Assembly: GCA_963753575.1 (NCBI GenBank)
Contig: CAVWCR010000002.1
Coordinates: 382,185-446,184, forward strand
Direction: 5' to 3'
Length of the DNA: 64,000 nt
From: VAZQ01 sp963753575
GTDB lineage: Bacteria > Pseudomonadota > Alphaproteobacteria > Rhizobiales > Xanthobacteraceae
Below the pieces are notes generated by a model, which had not been told where the DNA came from, made no database searches, and worked only from the letters and a program-made list of their open reading frames with translations. This document shows, in pieces, positions 46,001 to 55,000 of this stretch (its first letter is position 1; the number at the start of each line of letters is the position of its first letter). The position numbers were made by a program, and so were the translations under genes.

Positions 46001-49000
46001 GGCGCTGACGCAGCAGGCGCGGCGGCAGGGCGTGACGCTCAATACGATCATCCAGGCGGCGTGGGCGATCCTGCTCGGGCGTCTGACCGGGCGCGACGAC
46101 GTGGTGTTCGGCGTCACGGTCGCAGGCCGGCCGCCGGAGATCGCCGGCATCGAGCGCATGGTGGGGCTGTTCATCAACACGGTGCCGCTGCGGGTGAAGC
46201 TGCCGCCCGAACAGTCATTGAGTGTTCTTCTCAAGGAGGTGCAGGAGAGCCAGTCGCGGCTGATGGCGCACCAGCATCTGGGCCTGGGCGAGATCCAGGG
46301 GCTCGCCGGCCTCGGCGAGCTGTTCGACACCCTGGTGGTGTTCGAGAACTATCCGGACAATGACAATGCCGCGCCTGCGGCCGGCGGTTTGCGGCTTGGC
46401 CACGTCAGCGGGCACGACGCCGCGCATTATCCCTTGAGCCTCGGCGCCCTGCCGGGCGAGCAGCTGCAGTTGCATTTCGACTATCGTCCGGACCTGTTCG
46501 AGCGGGCGAGCATGGAGGCGATGGCGGGGCGGCTGGTACGGCTTCTCGAAAGCGCGGTCGCGGAGCCGGAGCGTCCGATCGGTCGGCTCGACATTCTCAC
46601 GCCCGCCGAGCGCGACACGATCCTGCGGGGCTTCAACGACAGCGCGCACGCGATCCCATCAGGGACCTTGCCTGAGCTGTTTGCCGCGCAGGTCGCGCGC
46701 GCGCCCGATGCGACCGCGGTGGTGTTGGGTGAAGAGAATCTCACGTACGGCGCGCTCGATGCGCGGGCGAACCAGCTGGCGCATCATCTGCGCGGTCTCG
46801 GTGTCGGGCCCGAGGTGGTGGTGGGGCTGTGCGTGGAGCGCTCGCTCGAGATGATGGTGGGGCTCATCGGCATCCTCAAGGCGGGCGGCGCCTATCTGCC
46901 GCTCGACCCTGACTATCCGTCCGAGCGTCTGGCCTTCATGCTCGAGGATGCCGGCGCGCGTGTGCTGGTCACGCAGTCCGCGCTGCGCGAGCGGCTGGGC
47001 GCGCACAGCGCCCGCGTGGTGCGGATCGACAGTCATTGGCCGGCCATTGCCCGACACCCTGTCAGCGCGCCGGCCAGCAACGTCAAGCCGGCCAACACCG
47101 CCTATGTGATCTACACCTCGGGCTCGACCGGCGCGCCGAAAGGCGTTGCCGTCACGCATGGCGGGATTCCTAATCTGGCCTGCATGGAGGTCGCGTGCTT
47201 TGCGATCGATCCTGGCGCGCGCGTGCTGCAGTTTGCCTCGCTGAGCTTCGATGCGGCGCTGTGGGAGATCGCCTCGGCGCTGAGCGCGGGTGCGGCCCTT
47301 GTGCTGACCGCGGCCGATGCGCGTGGCGGCGATGCGCTGGCCCGGCTCATGCGCGCGCAGGGCGTGACCCAGGCGACCTTGCCGCCGGCGCTGCTGGCGG
47401 AGTTGCCTGCGGATGATCTTCCGCTGCGGACCCTGGTGGTGGCGGGTGAGGCCTGCTCCGCGGATGTAGTGGCGCGCTGGGGCGACGGCCGGCGGCTGAT
47501 CAACGCCTATGGTCCGACCGAGACCACGGTGTGCGCAACCATGAGCGCGCCGTTGTCCGGCTTGGGCCAGCCGCCAATTGGCCGTCCGATCTGGAACACG
47601 CGGGTCTATGTGTTGGACGCGGGCTTGCAGCCGGTTCCGGTCGGTGTTGCGGGCGAGCTTTACATTGCGGGCGTGGGGCTTGCGCGCGGCTATGTGAGCC
47701 AGCCCGGTCTGACGTCCGAACGCTTTGTTGCCGATCCTTTCGGTGTGCCTGGGTCGCGGATGTACCGGACGGGCGACCTGGCGCGCTGGCGTGCGGACGG
47801 GGACATCGAGTTCCTGGGTCGCGCGGACGCGCAGGTGAAGCTGCGCGGGTTCCGGATTGAGCCGGGGGAGATCGAGGCGGCGCTGACGCGGCATGCGGGG
47901 GTGGCGCAGGCGGCGGTGATCGCGTGCGAGGATACGCCGGGCGGCAAGCGGCTGGTGGCTTACGTGGTGGCGGGTGCGGATCAGAGCCTGGATGTGACGG
48001 CGCTGCGGGAGCATCTCGTTGCGAGTTTTCCCGACTACATGGTGCCGTCGTGTTTTGTGGTGCTGGATCGGTTGCCGCTGACGCCGAACGGCAAGCTCGA
48101 CCGGCGTGCGCTGCCGGCCCCGGAGGTGACGGCTGCGGCGGCGCGTGAGCCGCGCAGCCCGCAGGAGGAGATCCTGTGCGCGCTGTTTGCCGAGGTGCTG
48201 GGGCTGCCGCAGGTCGGGATCGACGACAGCTTCTTTGCGCTTGGCGGCGACAGCATCATGTCGATCCAGCTGGTGAGCCGTGCGCGCAAGGCCGGGCTCG
48301 TCATCACGCCGCGGGCGGTGTTCCAGCATCAGACCGTCGCGGCGCTGGCGGGCGCTTCCAAGCTCATGGAGGAGACGGTCCTCGTGCTGCCCGATGTGGC
48401 GACGGGAGCCTTGCCGCCGACACCAGTCATGCGTTGGCAGGCTGAGCGCGGCGGTTCGATTGATCGCGTCAGCCAAACGATGCTGCTGCAGGTGCCGGCG
48501 GGACTGTGTGGGGATGATCTGGTCGCGGCCTTGCAGTGCGTGCTCGATCATCACGACGCCCTGCGGCTGCGCTTGATCGGACAAGCGGACAAGGGCGAGT
48601 GGGGCCTGGAGGTGTCGCCGGTCGGCACAGTGCGAGCCGCCGCGTGCCTGCGTCGGGTCGACATCTGCGGGCTCGACGAGGGAGCGCTGCGCGCGTGCTT
48701 GAGTGATCAGGCACGCCTGGCAGAGTATGCGCTGGCGCCAGCCGCCGGCGTGATAGTGCAGGCGGTGTGGTTCGATGCCGGTTCGGAGCGTGCCGGCCGT
48801 CTGCTGCTGACGATCCATCACCTGGCGGTCGACGGGGTGTCGTGGCGCATCCTGGTGCCGGACCTGGCGGCGGCCTGGCGGGCGATTGCGGGCGGGCAGG
48901 TGCCTGCGCTGGGGCCGCGCGGCACATCATTGCGGCGCTGGGCGCAGCGGCTTCTGTCGCACGCGCAGGATATGAGTCGTGTCGGAGAATTGGCGTTCTG

Positions 49001-49877
49001 GCGCGACATGCTGAGTGCGCCCTCCGTAACGCTGGTCGATGACGCTCTCGATGCGGCGCGCGACACTGCTGGTTCGGCTGGAAATCTGACGCTCACGCTG
49101 CCGGCTGAGGTCACCGGGGCACTCTTGACGCGCGTACCCGTGGTGTTCCATGGCGGGATCAACGATGTGCTGTTGAGCGCGCTGGTGGTGGCGATGGCGC
49201 AGTGGTGCCGGCGACGAGGTCGCGGCGTCAACCAGGCGGTGCTGATCGATCTCGAAGGCCACGGCCGCGAGGAGATCTTCGGCGATGTCGAGCTGTCGCG
49301 CACGGTGGGCTGGTTCACCAGCCTCTACCCGGTGCGGCTCGATGCTGGCGGCGTGGATCTCGATGACGCGCTGGCGGGTGGTCCTGCGCTCGGGCGTGCC
49401 GTCAAGCAGATCAAGGAGCAGTTGCGGGCGGTGCCGGACCACGGTCTGGGCTATGGGCTGCTGCGCTATCTGAACCCGCGGACGGAGCTTGCCGGCTTTG
49501 CAGCGCCACAGGTAGCCTTCAACTATCTGGGACGCTTTGCGGGCGATGGGACGGCGGACTGGGGTACAGCGAGCGAGGGTGATGTGCTGGGCGGCGGTTG
49601 CGATCCGGCGATGCCGCTCCCGCACGTGCTGGCGATCAATGCGCTGACGATTGATGCGGCGGATGGGGCGAGGCTGCGCGCAATCTGGTCGTGGGCGCCA
49701 GCGCTCTTGAGCGAGGCCGAGGTCGGCGATCTGGCGCGGTGCTGGTTCCAGGCGTTGGAGGCGCTGGTGCGGCATGCGGCGGCGCCCGGCGCGGGTGGCC
49801 GCAGCCCGTCCGATCTGCCGTTGGTTACCCTGACACAAGGGGAGATCGAGCGGCTGGAGCGGGCATATGCGCATTGA
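40083..49877 (+). CDS. NRPS part 2: (C)-A-T-C-A-T-C-A-T-E (modules 2-4)
   Basis: The 3264-residue frame starts at GTG 40083 in mid-domain, so that start is not real. Domains: tail of C2 to 40270; A2 40330-41840 (pocket D-A-F-H-L-G-C-T-F, as A1); T2 41870-42040; C3 42150-43420; A3 43500-44990 and A4 46650-48140 (both D-A-W-T-V-A-A-V-C, a phenylalanine-type code); T3 45020-45200; C4 45300-46570; T4 48170-48345; epimerase 48400-49800 (HHLAVDGVSW, DLEGHGRE, VGWFTSLYPV, FNYLGRF). C3, C4 motifs HHHLVMDG and THHMMVDG are intact. The product would be ...X-Phe-D-Phe. The stop overlaps the next frame by 11 bp. Confidence 0.95.
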   Translation: MNDATSYPLTLMVTPGERLQMRLDCRPDLVDRIGAQAMVERLVRLLDSAVVEPERPIGRLDILTPAERDTILRGFNDSAPAIPSATLPELFGAQAARTPDATAVVLGEENLTYGALDARANQLAHHLRGLGVGPEVVVGLCVERSLEMIVGLIGILKAGGAYLPLDPDYPSERLAFMIEDAGARVLVTQSALLERIPEADAPIVRLDADWPAIATRPNSAPASNVKPANTAYVIYTSGSTGTPKGVGALHRSVVSLIQEQSYASWSTTETALQIAPLAFDASTFEIWGALINGARLVIMPPGQWTLADLQHQLQLHNVSVLHLTAPLFNAMDDYRGLAGVRQLLTGGDVVSSSQVRNVLTALDGCRLVHCYGPTEATTFSATYSVDQCDEVPSRLPIGRPIGSTQIYILDRGLNPVPVGVVGELYIAGVGLARGYVSQPGLTSERFVADPFGVPGSRMYRTGDLARWRADGDIEFLGRADAQVKLRGFRIEPGEIEAALTRHAGVAQAAVIACEDTPGGKRLVAYVVAGADQSLDVTALREHLVASLPDYMVPSCFVVLDRLPLTPNGKLDRRALPAPEVTAAAAREPRSPQEEILCALFAEVLGLPQVGIDDSFFALGGDSIMSIQLVSRARKAGLVITPRAVFQHQTVAALAPVAAPVEVEAGSSPRADLPLVALTPAETERLASAYPQIEEVLPLSPLQQGLLFHALYDAQAPDVYTTQLILGLEGPLDEEVLARAAQALLARHASLRAAFRHESLSRPVQVIVPGGAPAWRSIDLSALDGPEREERLAHILAEDRAARFDLAVPPLTRFALIRLGPYDHRLALTHHHLVMDGWSRPVLVQELLTLYAQNGEAGALPRVTPYRDYLAWIAAQDRAAAVVAWQEALAGLDEATRLAPDDRARTPVVPEQILFALSEQSTAALTQQARRQGVTLNTIVQAAWAILLGRLIGRDDVVFGVTVAGRPPEIAGIERMVGLFINTVPLRVKLPPEQSLSALLKEVQESQSRLMAHQHLGLGEIQGLAGLGELFDTLVVFENYPDNDNAAPAAGGLRLGHVSGHDAAHYPLSLGALPGEQLQMRLDYRPDLFERASMEAMAGRLVRLLESAVAEPERPIGRLDILTPAERDTILRGFNDSAHAIPSGTLPELFAAQVARAPDATAVVLGEENLTYGALDARANQLAHHLRGLGVGPEVVVGLCVERSLEMMVGLIGILKAGGAYLPLDPDYPSERLAFMLEDAGARVLVTQSALRERLGAHSARVVRIDSHWPAIARHPVSAPASNVKPANTAYVIYTSGSTGAPKGVAVTHGGIPNLACMEVACFAIDPGARVLQFASLSFDAALWEIASALSAGAALVLTAADARGGDALARLMRAQGVTQATLPPALLAELPADDLPLRTLVVAGEACSADVVARWGDGRRLINAYGPTETTVCATMSAPLSGLGQPPIGRPIWNTRVYVLDAGLQPVPVGVAGELYIAGVGLARGYVSQPGLTSERFVADPFGVPGSRMYRTGDLARWRADGDIEFLGRADAQVKLRGFRIEPGEIEAALTRHAGVAQAAVIACEDTPGGKRLVAYVVAGADQSLDVTALREHLVASLPDYMVPSCFVVLDRLPLTPNGKLDRRALPAPEVTAAAAREPRSPQEEILCALFAEVLGLPQVGIDDSFFALGGDSIMSIQLVSRARKAGLVITPRAVFQHQTVAALAPVAAPVEVEAGSSPRADLPLVALTPAETERLASAYPQIEEVLPLSPLQQGLLFHALYDAQAPDVYTTQLILGLEGPLDEEVLARAAQALLARHASLRAAFRHESLSRPVQVIVPGGAPAWRSIDLSALDGPEREERLAHILAEDRAARFDLAVPPLTRFALIRLGPHDHRLVVRTHHMMVDGWSRPVLVQELLTLYAQNGEAGALPRVTPYRDYLAWIAAQDRAAAVVAWQEALAGLDEATRLAPDDRARAPVVPEQILFALSEQSTAALTQQARRQGVTLNTIIQAAWAILLGRLTGRDDVVFGVTVAGRPPEIAGIERMVGLFINTVPLRVKLPPEQSLSVLLKEVQESQSRLMAHQHLGLGEIQGLAGLGELFDTLVVFENYPDNDNAAPAAGGLRLGHVSGHDAAHYPLSLGALPGEQLQLHFDYRPDLFERASMEAMAGRLVRLLESAVAEPERPIGRLDILTPAERDTILRGFNDSAHAIPSGTLPELFAAQVARAPDATAVVLGEENLTYGALDARANQLAHHLRGLGVGPEVVVGLCVERSLEMMVGLIGILKAGGAYLPLDPDYPSERLAFMLEDAGARVLVTQSALRERLGAHSARVVRIDSHWPAIARHPVSAPASNVKPANTAYVIYTSGSTGAPKGVAVTHGGIPNLACMEVACFAIDPGARVLQFASLSFDAALWEIASALSAGAALVLTAADARGGDALARLMRAQGVTQATLPPALLAELPADDLPLRTLVVAGEACSADVVARWGDGRRLINAYGPTETTVCATMSAPLSGLGQPPIGRPIWNTRVYVLDAGLQPVPVGVAGELYIAGVGLARGYVSQPGLTSERFVADPFGVPGSRMYRTGDLARWRADGDIEFLGRADAQVKLRGFRIEPGEIEAALTRHAGVAQAAVIACEDTPGGKRLVAYVVAGADQSLDVTALREHLVASFPDYMVPSCFVVLDRLPLTPNGKLDRRALPAPEVTAAAAREPRSPQEEILCALFAEVLGLPQVGIDDSFFALGGDSIMSIQLVSRARKAGLVITPRAVFQHQTVAALAGASKLMEETVLVLPDVATGALPPTPVMRWQAERGGSIDRVSQTMLLQVPAGLCGDDLVAALQCVLDHHDALRLRLIGQADKGEWGLEVSPVGTVRAAACLRRVDICGLDEGALRACLSDQARLAEYALAPAAGVIVQAVWFDAGSERAGRLLLTIHHLAVDGVSWRILVPDLAAAWRAIAGGQVPALGPRGTSLRRWAQRLLSHAQDMSRVGELAFWRDMLSAPSVTLVDDALDAARDTAGSAGNLTLTLPAEVTGALLTRVPVVFHGGINDVLLSALVVAMAQWCRRRGRGVNQAVLIDLEGHGREEIFGDVELSRTVGWFTSLYPVRLDAGGVDLDDALAGGPALGRAVKQIKEQLRAVPDHGLGYGLLRYLNPRTELAGFAAPQVAFNYLGRFAGDGTADWGTASEGDVLGGGCDPAMPLPHVLAINALTIDAADGARLRAIWSWAPALLSEAEVGDLARCWFQALEALVRHAAAPGAGGRSPSDLPLVTLTQGEIERLERAYAH
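41346..48340 (+). repeat. 3153-bp tandem unit across NRPS modules 2-4
   Basis: DNA from about 41346 to 45187 recurs almost base for base 3153 bp downstream (44499-48340), about 2.2 copies. One unit runs from the C-terminal part of an adenylation domain through T and C into the next adenylation domain (1051 codons). A clear difference lies in the condensation active-site strand (42540-42590 against 45693-45740: LTHHHLVMDG against RTHHMMVDG), and others are scattered single bases, so the copies are real and not an exact assembly echo. Confidence 0.9.
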
Positions 49878-51975
49878 GGATGTGCTGCCGCTATCTCCGT
49901 TGCAGGAGGGGTTGCTGTTCCATGCGCTCTATGATGCGCAGGCGCCGGACGTCTATACGGCCCAGCTCGTGCTCGATCTCGAAGGACTGCTTGACGTTCC
50001 CGCGCTGAGAGGTGCGGTACAAAGTCTTTTTCGGCGTCATGCGAGCCTGCGCGCGGGATTTCCCCACAAGACTGTCAGCCGTCCGGTACAGATCATCGTG
50101 TCGACGGTCGAGGCGCAGTGGCGCAGTATCGATCTATCGGATCTGGACAAGTCGCAGCGCGAGGAGCGGCTCGCTTGCATTCTGGCCGAGGCTCGCGCCG
50201 AGCGCTTCGATCTCGCGGTGCCGCCGCTGATGCGCTTTGCTTTGGTTCGGCTCGCAGCCGACGTCCATCGGCTCATCATTACGTACCATCACATGCTGAT
50301 GGACGGCTGGTCGATGCCGATCCTGACGCACGAGTTGCTCGCTCTCTATGCGCGGAAGGGAGATGCGGCATCGCTGCCGCGGGTGACGCCCTACCGGGAC
50401 TATCTGGCCTGGATCGCGGGGCGCGACCGTGCCGCCGCGGTCGCGGCCTGGCAGGAGGCGCTGGCCGGTCTGGAGGAGGGAACACGGCTCGCGCCACAGG
50501 ATCGGGCGCGGGCGCCGCTCGTGCCCGAACAGATCGTGCGCGAGCTGAGCGATGCGCTGACCGCGGCGCTGACGCAGCAGGCGCGCCGGCAGGGCCTGAC
50601 GCTGAACACCTATATCCAGGCCGCCTGGGCGATCCTGCTGGGGCGATTGAGCGGGCGCGACGACGTGGTGTTCGGCGTCACGGTGGCGGGGCGGCCGCCG
50701 GAGATCGCCGGCATCGAGAGCATGGTGGGGCTGTTCATCAACACGCTGCCGCTGCGGGTGAAGCTGGCGCCGGGACAGCCACTGAATGCGTTGCTGCGGG
50801 CGGTGCAGGAGAGCCAGTCGCACCTGATGGCGCACCAGCATCTAGGCCTCTCCGAGATCCAGGGTCTCGCGGGGGTGGACGAGCTGTTCGACACCCTGGT
50901 GGTGTTCGAGAACTATCCCATCCACAACGGGAGTGTCGCGCCTGCGGCCGGTGGTCTACGGGTCATCAATGCCGACGGTCGCGATTCTGCGCACTATCCC
51001 TTGGTTCTTGCTGCGCTGCCGGGCGAGCGTCTGCAGTTGCGGCTCGACTATCGGGCGGACCTGTTCGATCGCGCGAGCATCGAGGCGCTGGGGGGACGGC
51101 TGGTGCGGCTGCTGGAGGCGGCGGTTGCGGAGCCCGAGCGGCCGCTCGGGCGGCTTGAGATTCTCACACCTGAGGAGCGCGACACCATCCTGCGGCAGTG
51201 GAACGACACGGCGCGATCGATCCCGTCCGCGACCTTGCCTGAGCTGTTCGGTGCGCAGGCTGCGCGCACGCCGGAGGCGACCGCGGTGGTGTTCGGCGCT
51301 GAGCGGCTGAGCTACCGCGCGCTCGATGCGCGGGCGAACCAGCTGGCGCATCATCTGCGTGGTCTCGGCGTCGGCCCCGAGGTGGTGGTGGGGCTGTGCG
51401 TGGAGCGCTCGCTCGAGATGATGGTGGGGCTGCTTGGCATCCTCAAGGCGGGGGGCGCCTATCTGCCGCTCGACCCTGACTATCCGTCCGAGCGGCTCGC
51501 CTTCATGCTCGAGGATGCCCGTGCCCCGGTGCTGGTCACGCAGTCCGCGCTGGTGGAACGATTGCCGCCGCATGACACGCGCCTCGTGCGGCTCGATGCC
51601 GATTGGCCCGCCATCGCGGCGTGCCCGGCTACCCCGCCGATCACCAGGCTCAAGCCGCATAACGCCGCCTACGTCATCTACACCTCAGGCTCGACCGGAA
51701 CGCCAAAGGGTGTCTGCGTGATCCATCGCGGTGTCGTCAGCTTTGTGCAGAGCCAATCCCACGCCGCATGGTCCACGACCGAGACCGCCATCCAAATCGC
51801 TCCGCTCGCCTTTGATGCCTCGACCTTCGAGATCTGGGGGGCGCTCATCAATGGCGCCAGGCTGGTGATCATGCCGGCCCGGCCAAGGGACCTTGGCGGA
51901 TCTGCAGCATCAGCTGCAATTGCATCGTGTCTCGGTGCTGCATCTGACGGCGCCGCTGTTCAACGCCATGGATGA
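49867..51975 (+). CDS. NRPS part 3: C-A (module 5, frame lost inside A5)
   Basis: The frame starts MRIEDVLPLSPLQEG at ATG 49867, exactly at the first condensation motif, overlapping the previous stop (ATGCGCATTGA). Elsewhere in this synthetase the same linker reads YAQIEDILP, so the overlap may be a 2-base loss rather than a true gene boundary; no docking domain is seen. C5 spans 49867-51120 (YHHMLMDGWS intact). A5 starts at 51190 and goes out of frame at an extra G within 51876-51877; the last 35 or so residues (from PARPRDLGG) are frameshift product. The C domain follows an epimerase, so it should accept a D-residue donor. Confidence 0.85.
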   Translation: MRIEDVLPLSPLQEGLLFHALYDAQAPDVYTAQLVLDLEGLLDVPALRGAVQSLFRRHASLRAGFPHKTVSRPVQIIVSTVEAQWRSIDLSDLDKSQREERLACILAEARAERFDLAVPPLMRFALVRLAADVHRLIITYHHMLMDGWSMPILTHELLALYARKGDAASLPRVTPYRDYLAWIAGRDRAAAVAAWQEALAGLEEGTRLAPQDRARAPLVPEQIVRELSDALTAALTQQARRQGLTLNTYIQAAWAILLGRLSGRDDVVFGVTVAGRPPEIAGIESMVGLFINTLPLRVKLAPGQPLNALLRAVQESQSHLMAHQHLGLSEIQGLAGVDELFDTLVVFENYPIHNGSVAPAAGGLRVINADGRDSAHYPLVLAALPGERLQLRLDYRADLFDRASIEALGGRLVRLLEAAVAEPERPLGRLEILTPEERDTILRQWNDTARSIPSATLPELFGAQAARTPEATAVVFGAERLSYRALDARANQLAHHLRGLGVGPEVVVGLCVERSLEMMVGLLGILKAGGAYLPLDPDYPSERLAFMLEDARAPVLVTQSALVERLPPHDTRLVRLDADWPAIAACPATPPITRLKPHNAAYVIYTSGSTGTPKGVCVIHRGVVSFVQSQSHAAWSTTETAIQIAPLAFDASTFEIWGALINGARLVIMPARPRDLGGSAASAAIASCLGAASDGAAVQRHG

Positions 51976-52090
51976 CTATCGGGGCCTGGCCGGCGTGCGG
52001 CAGCTGCTCACCGGGGGCGACGTGGTTTCATCGTCGCAGGTCCGCAACGTGCTGACCGCGCTTGAGGTTGCCGGCTGGTGCATTGCTACG
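51870..52090 (+). pseudogene. Two compensating frameshifts in adenylation domain A5
   Basis: Against the nearly identical A1 DNA (37800-38020), A5 has one extra G at 51876-51877 and one missing T after 52065 (CTTGAGG for CTTGATGG). Between them the correct protein is read in the other frame (LADLQHQLQLHRVSVLHLTAPLFNAMDDY), so the original pocket D-A-F-H-L-G-C-T-F is still legible. Restoring both bases joins the frames ending 51975 and starting 52078. Confidence 0.85.
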
Positions 52091-55000
52091 GCCCGACCGA
52101 AGCCACCACGTTCAGCGCGACGTTCGCGGTTGATCGTCCCGACGGCGTATCGCCGTCCTTGCCGATTGGTCGGCCGATCTCGAACACACAAGTTTACATT
52201 CTGGACTCTGGGTTAGCGGCTGTACCTGTGGGAGTTGCGGGTGAGCTTTACATTGCGGGGGCTGGGCTGGGGCGGGGCTATCTGGGGCGTGCCGGGCTGA
52301 CGGCGGAGCGGTTCGTGGCGGCCCCGTATGGCCCGGCGGGGAGCCGGATGTACCGCAGCGGCGATCTGGCGCGCTGGCGCCCGGACGGGGTTTTGGAGTT
52401 CCTCGGTCGCGCGGATGCGCAGGTGAAGCTGCGCGGGTTCCGGATTGAGCCGGGGGAGATCGAGGCGGTGCTGACGCGGCATGCGGGGGTGGCGCAGGCG
52501 GCGGTGATCGCGCGCGAGGATACGCCGGGCGGCAAGCGGCTGGTGGCTTATGTGGTGGCGGGTGCGGATGGGAGCCTGGATGCGGCGGCGCTGCGGGAGC
52601 ATGTTGCGGCGTGGCTTCCGGACTACATGGTGCCGTCGTGTTTTGTGGTGCTGGATCGGTTGCCGCTGACGCCGAACGGCAAGCTCGACCGTCGAGCGCT
52701 GCCGGCCCCGGAGGTGACGGCTGCGGCGGCGCGTGAGCCGCGCAGCCCGCAGGAGGAGATCCTGTGCGCGCTGTTTGCCGAGGTGCTGGGGCTGCGGCGG
52801 GTCGGGATCGACGACAACTTCTTTGATCTGGGCGGTCATTCGCTGCTGGCGACGCGGCTGATCAGCCGCATCCGGGTGATGCTGGATGCCGAGATCGGCA
52901 TCCGCAGCCTGTTCGAAGCCCCGACCGTCGCGGCGCTGTCGCGCCGTGTCGCGGGTGCGCAGGCGGCGCGGCCGCCGTTGCGGGCGCAGGCTCGCCCTGC
53001 CGAGATCCCGCTGTCGTATGCGCAGCGTCGGCTGTGGTTCCTCAACCGCCTGGAAGGGTCGAGCGCGCCCTACAACATCGTGATGGCGGTACGGTTGAGG
53101 GGGGCGCTCGATCGCGCGGCGCTGACGGCGGCGCTGGGTGACGTGGTGGAGCGGCACGAGAGCCTGCGCACGATCTTCCCCGACGAAGTGGGGGTGCCGC
53201 GCCAGCAGATCCTGGATGGGGCGGCGTCACGTCCTGTGCTGTTGGAGGCGGCGGTGGAAGAGGCCGATCTGGCGGCCGCCTTGGGGCGTGCGGCCGGTCA
53301 GGGCTTTGATCTGGCGAGCGAGCTTCCGCTGCGGGCGCATCTGTTTGCGGTCGGGGCGCAAACGCACGTGCTGCTGCTGGTGCTGCACCACATTGCGGGC
53401 GACGGCTGGTCGCTGGGGCCGCTGTGGCGGGACTTGGCGGCGGCCTATGGGGGGCGCTGCCGGGGGGTTGCGCCGGGGTTTTCGGCATTGCCGGTGCAAT
53501 ATGCCGACTACACGTTGTGGCAGCGCGCGGCGCTGGGGGATGAGAGCGAGGCGGAGAGCGCGCTGGCGCGGCAGCTTTCGTTCTGGCGGGAGACCCTGCG
53601 GGGGCTGCCGGAGCAGATCGATCTTCCGATCGATCGGGTCCGTCCTGCGGCGGCGAGCTACCGGGGTGACAGCGTGCCGCTGCGGCTGCCGGGTCGGCTG
53701 CATGAGGCGCTGTTGGGTCTTGCGCGCGACAGCGGAGCGAGCCTGTTCATGGTTCTGCAGGCGGGGCTTGCGGGGCTGCTCACGCGGCTTGGGGCGGGTG
53801 ATGACATCCCGATTGGCAGCCCGATTGCGGGGCGCACCGACAGTGCGCTGGACGATCTGGTGGGCTTTTTTGTCAACACGCTGGTGCTGCGGACCGACAC
53901 GTCTGGCGATCCGAGCTTCCGCGAACTGATCGGCCGGGTGCGGGCGGGCAATCTGCTGGCGTACAGCCACCAGGAGCTACCGTTTGAGCGGCTGGTGGAG
54001 GATCTCAACCCGGCGCGCTCGCTGTCGCGTCATCCGCTGTTCCAGGTGATGCTTGCGTTCCAGAACAACGCGCCGGTGCAGCTTGATCTGCCGGGGCTGG
54101 ACACGGCGCTTGAGCCGGTGTCGAGCGCGGCCGCGAAGTTCGACCTGTCGCTGAACCTGGGGGAGGAGCGGGCGGCGGACGGCACGCCGGCGGGGATCCA
54201 TGGGGCGATCGAATATGCGACCGACCTGTTCGATCGCGCGAGCATCGAGGCGCTGGGGGGACGGCTGGTGCGGCTGCTGGAGGCGGCGGTTGCGGAGCCC
54301 GAGCGGCCGCTCGGGCGGCTTGAGATTCTCACACCTGAGGAGCGCGACACCATCCTGCGGCAGTGGAACGACACGGCGCGATCGATCCCGTCCGCGACCT
54401 TGCCTGAGCTGTTCGGTGCGCAGGCTGCGCGCACGCCGGAGGCGACCGCGGTGGTGTTCGGCGCTGAGCGGCTGAGCTACCGCGCGCTCGATGCGCGGGC
54501 GAACCAGCTGGCGCATCATCTGCGTGGTCTCGGCGTCGGCCCCGAGGTGGTGGTGGGGCTGTGCGTGGAGCGCTCGCTCGAGATGATGGTGGGGCTGCTT
54601 GGCATCCTCAAGGCGGGGGGCGCCTATCTGCCGCTCGACCCTGACTATCCGGCCGAGCGGCTCGCCTTCATGCTCGAGGATGCCCGTGCCCCGGTGCTGG
54701 TCACGCAGTCCGCGCTGGTGGAACGATTGCCGCCGCATGACACGCGCTTCGTGCGGCTCGATGCCGATTGGCCCGCCATCGCGGCGTGCCCGGCTACCCC
54801 GCCAATCACCAGGCTCAAGCCGCATAACGCCGCCTACGTCATCTACACCTCAGGCTCCACCGGCACGCCCAAGGGCGTCTGCGATCACGCACGATGGTCG
54901 TGCAGCTTTATGGCACCAGCTGAACACCTGTGCGAGTATCGCTGCCGACGACAGGTGGACGTCGTCCTTCAAATTCCGTTCGCTTTTGACGTCTCGGTCT

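Noticed and set aside
43506..48821. Long minus-strand open frames opposite NRPS modules 3 and 4 (over 700 codons each)
   Set aside because: They repeat with the same 3153-bp period as the NRPS and encode low-complexity His/Arg/Gln sequence, so they are shadows of the plus-strand domains.
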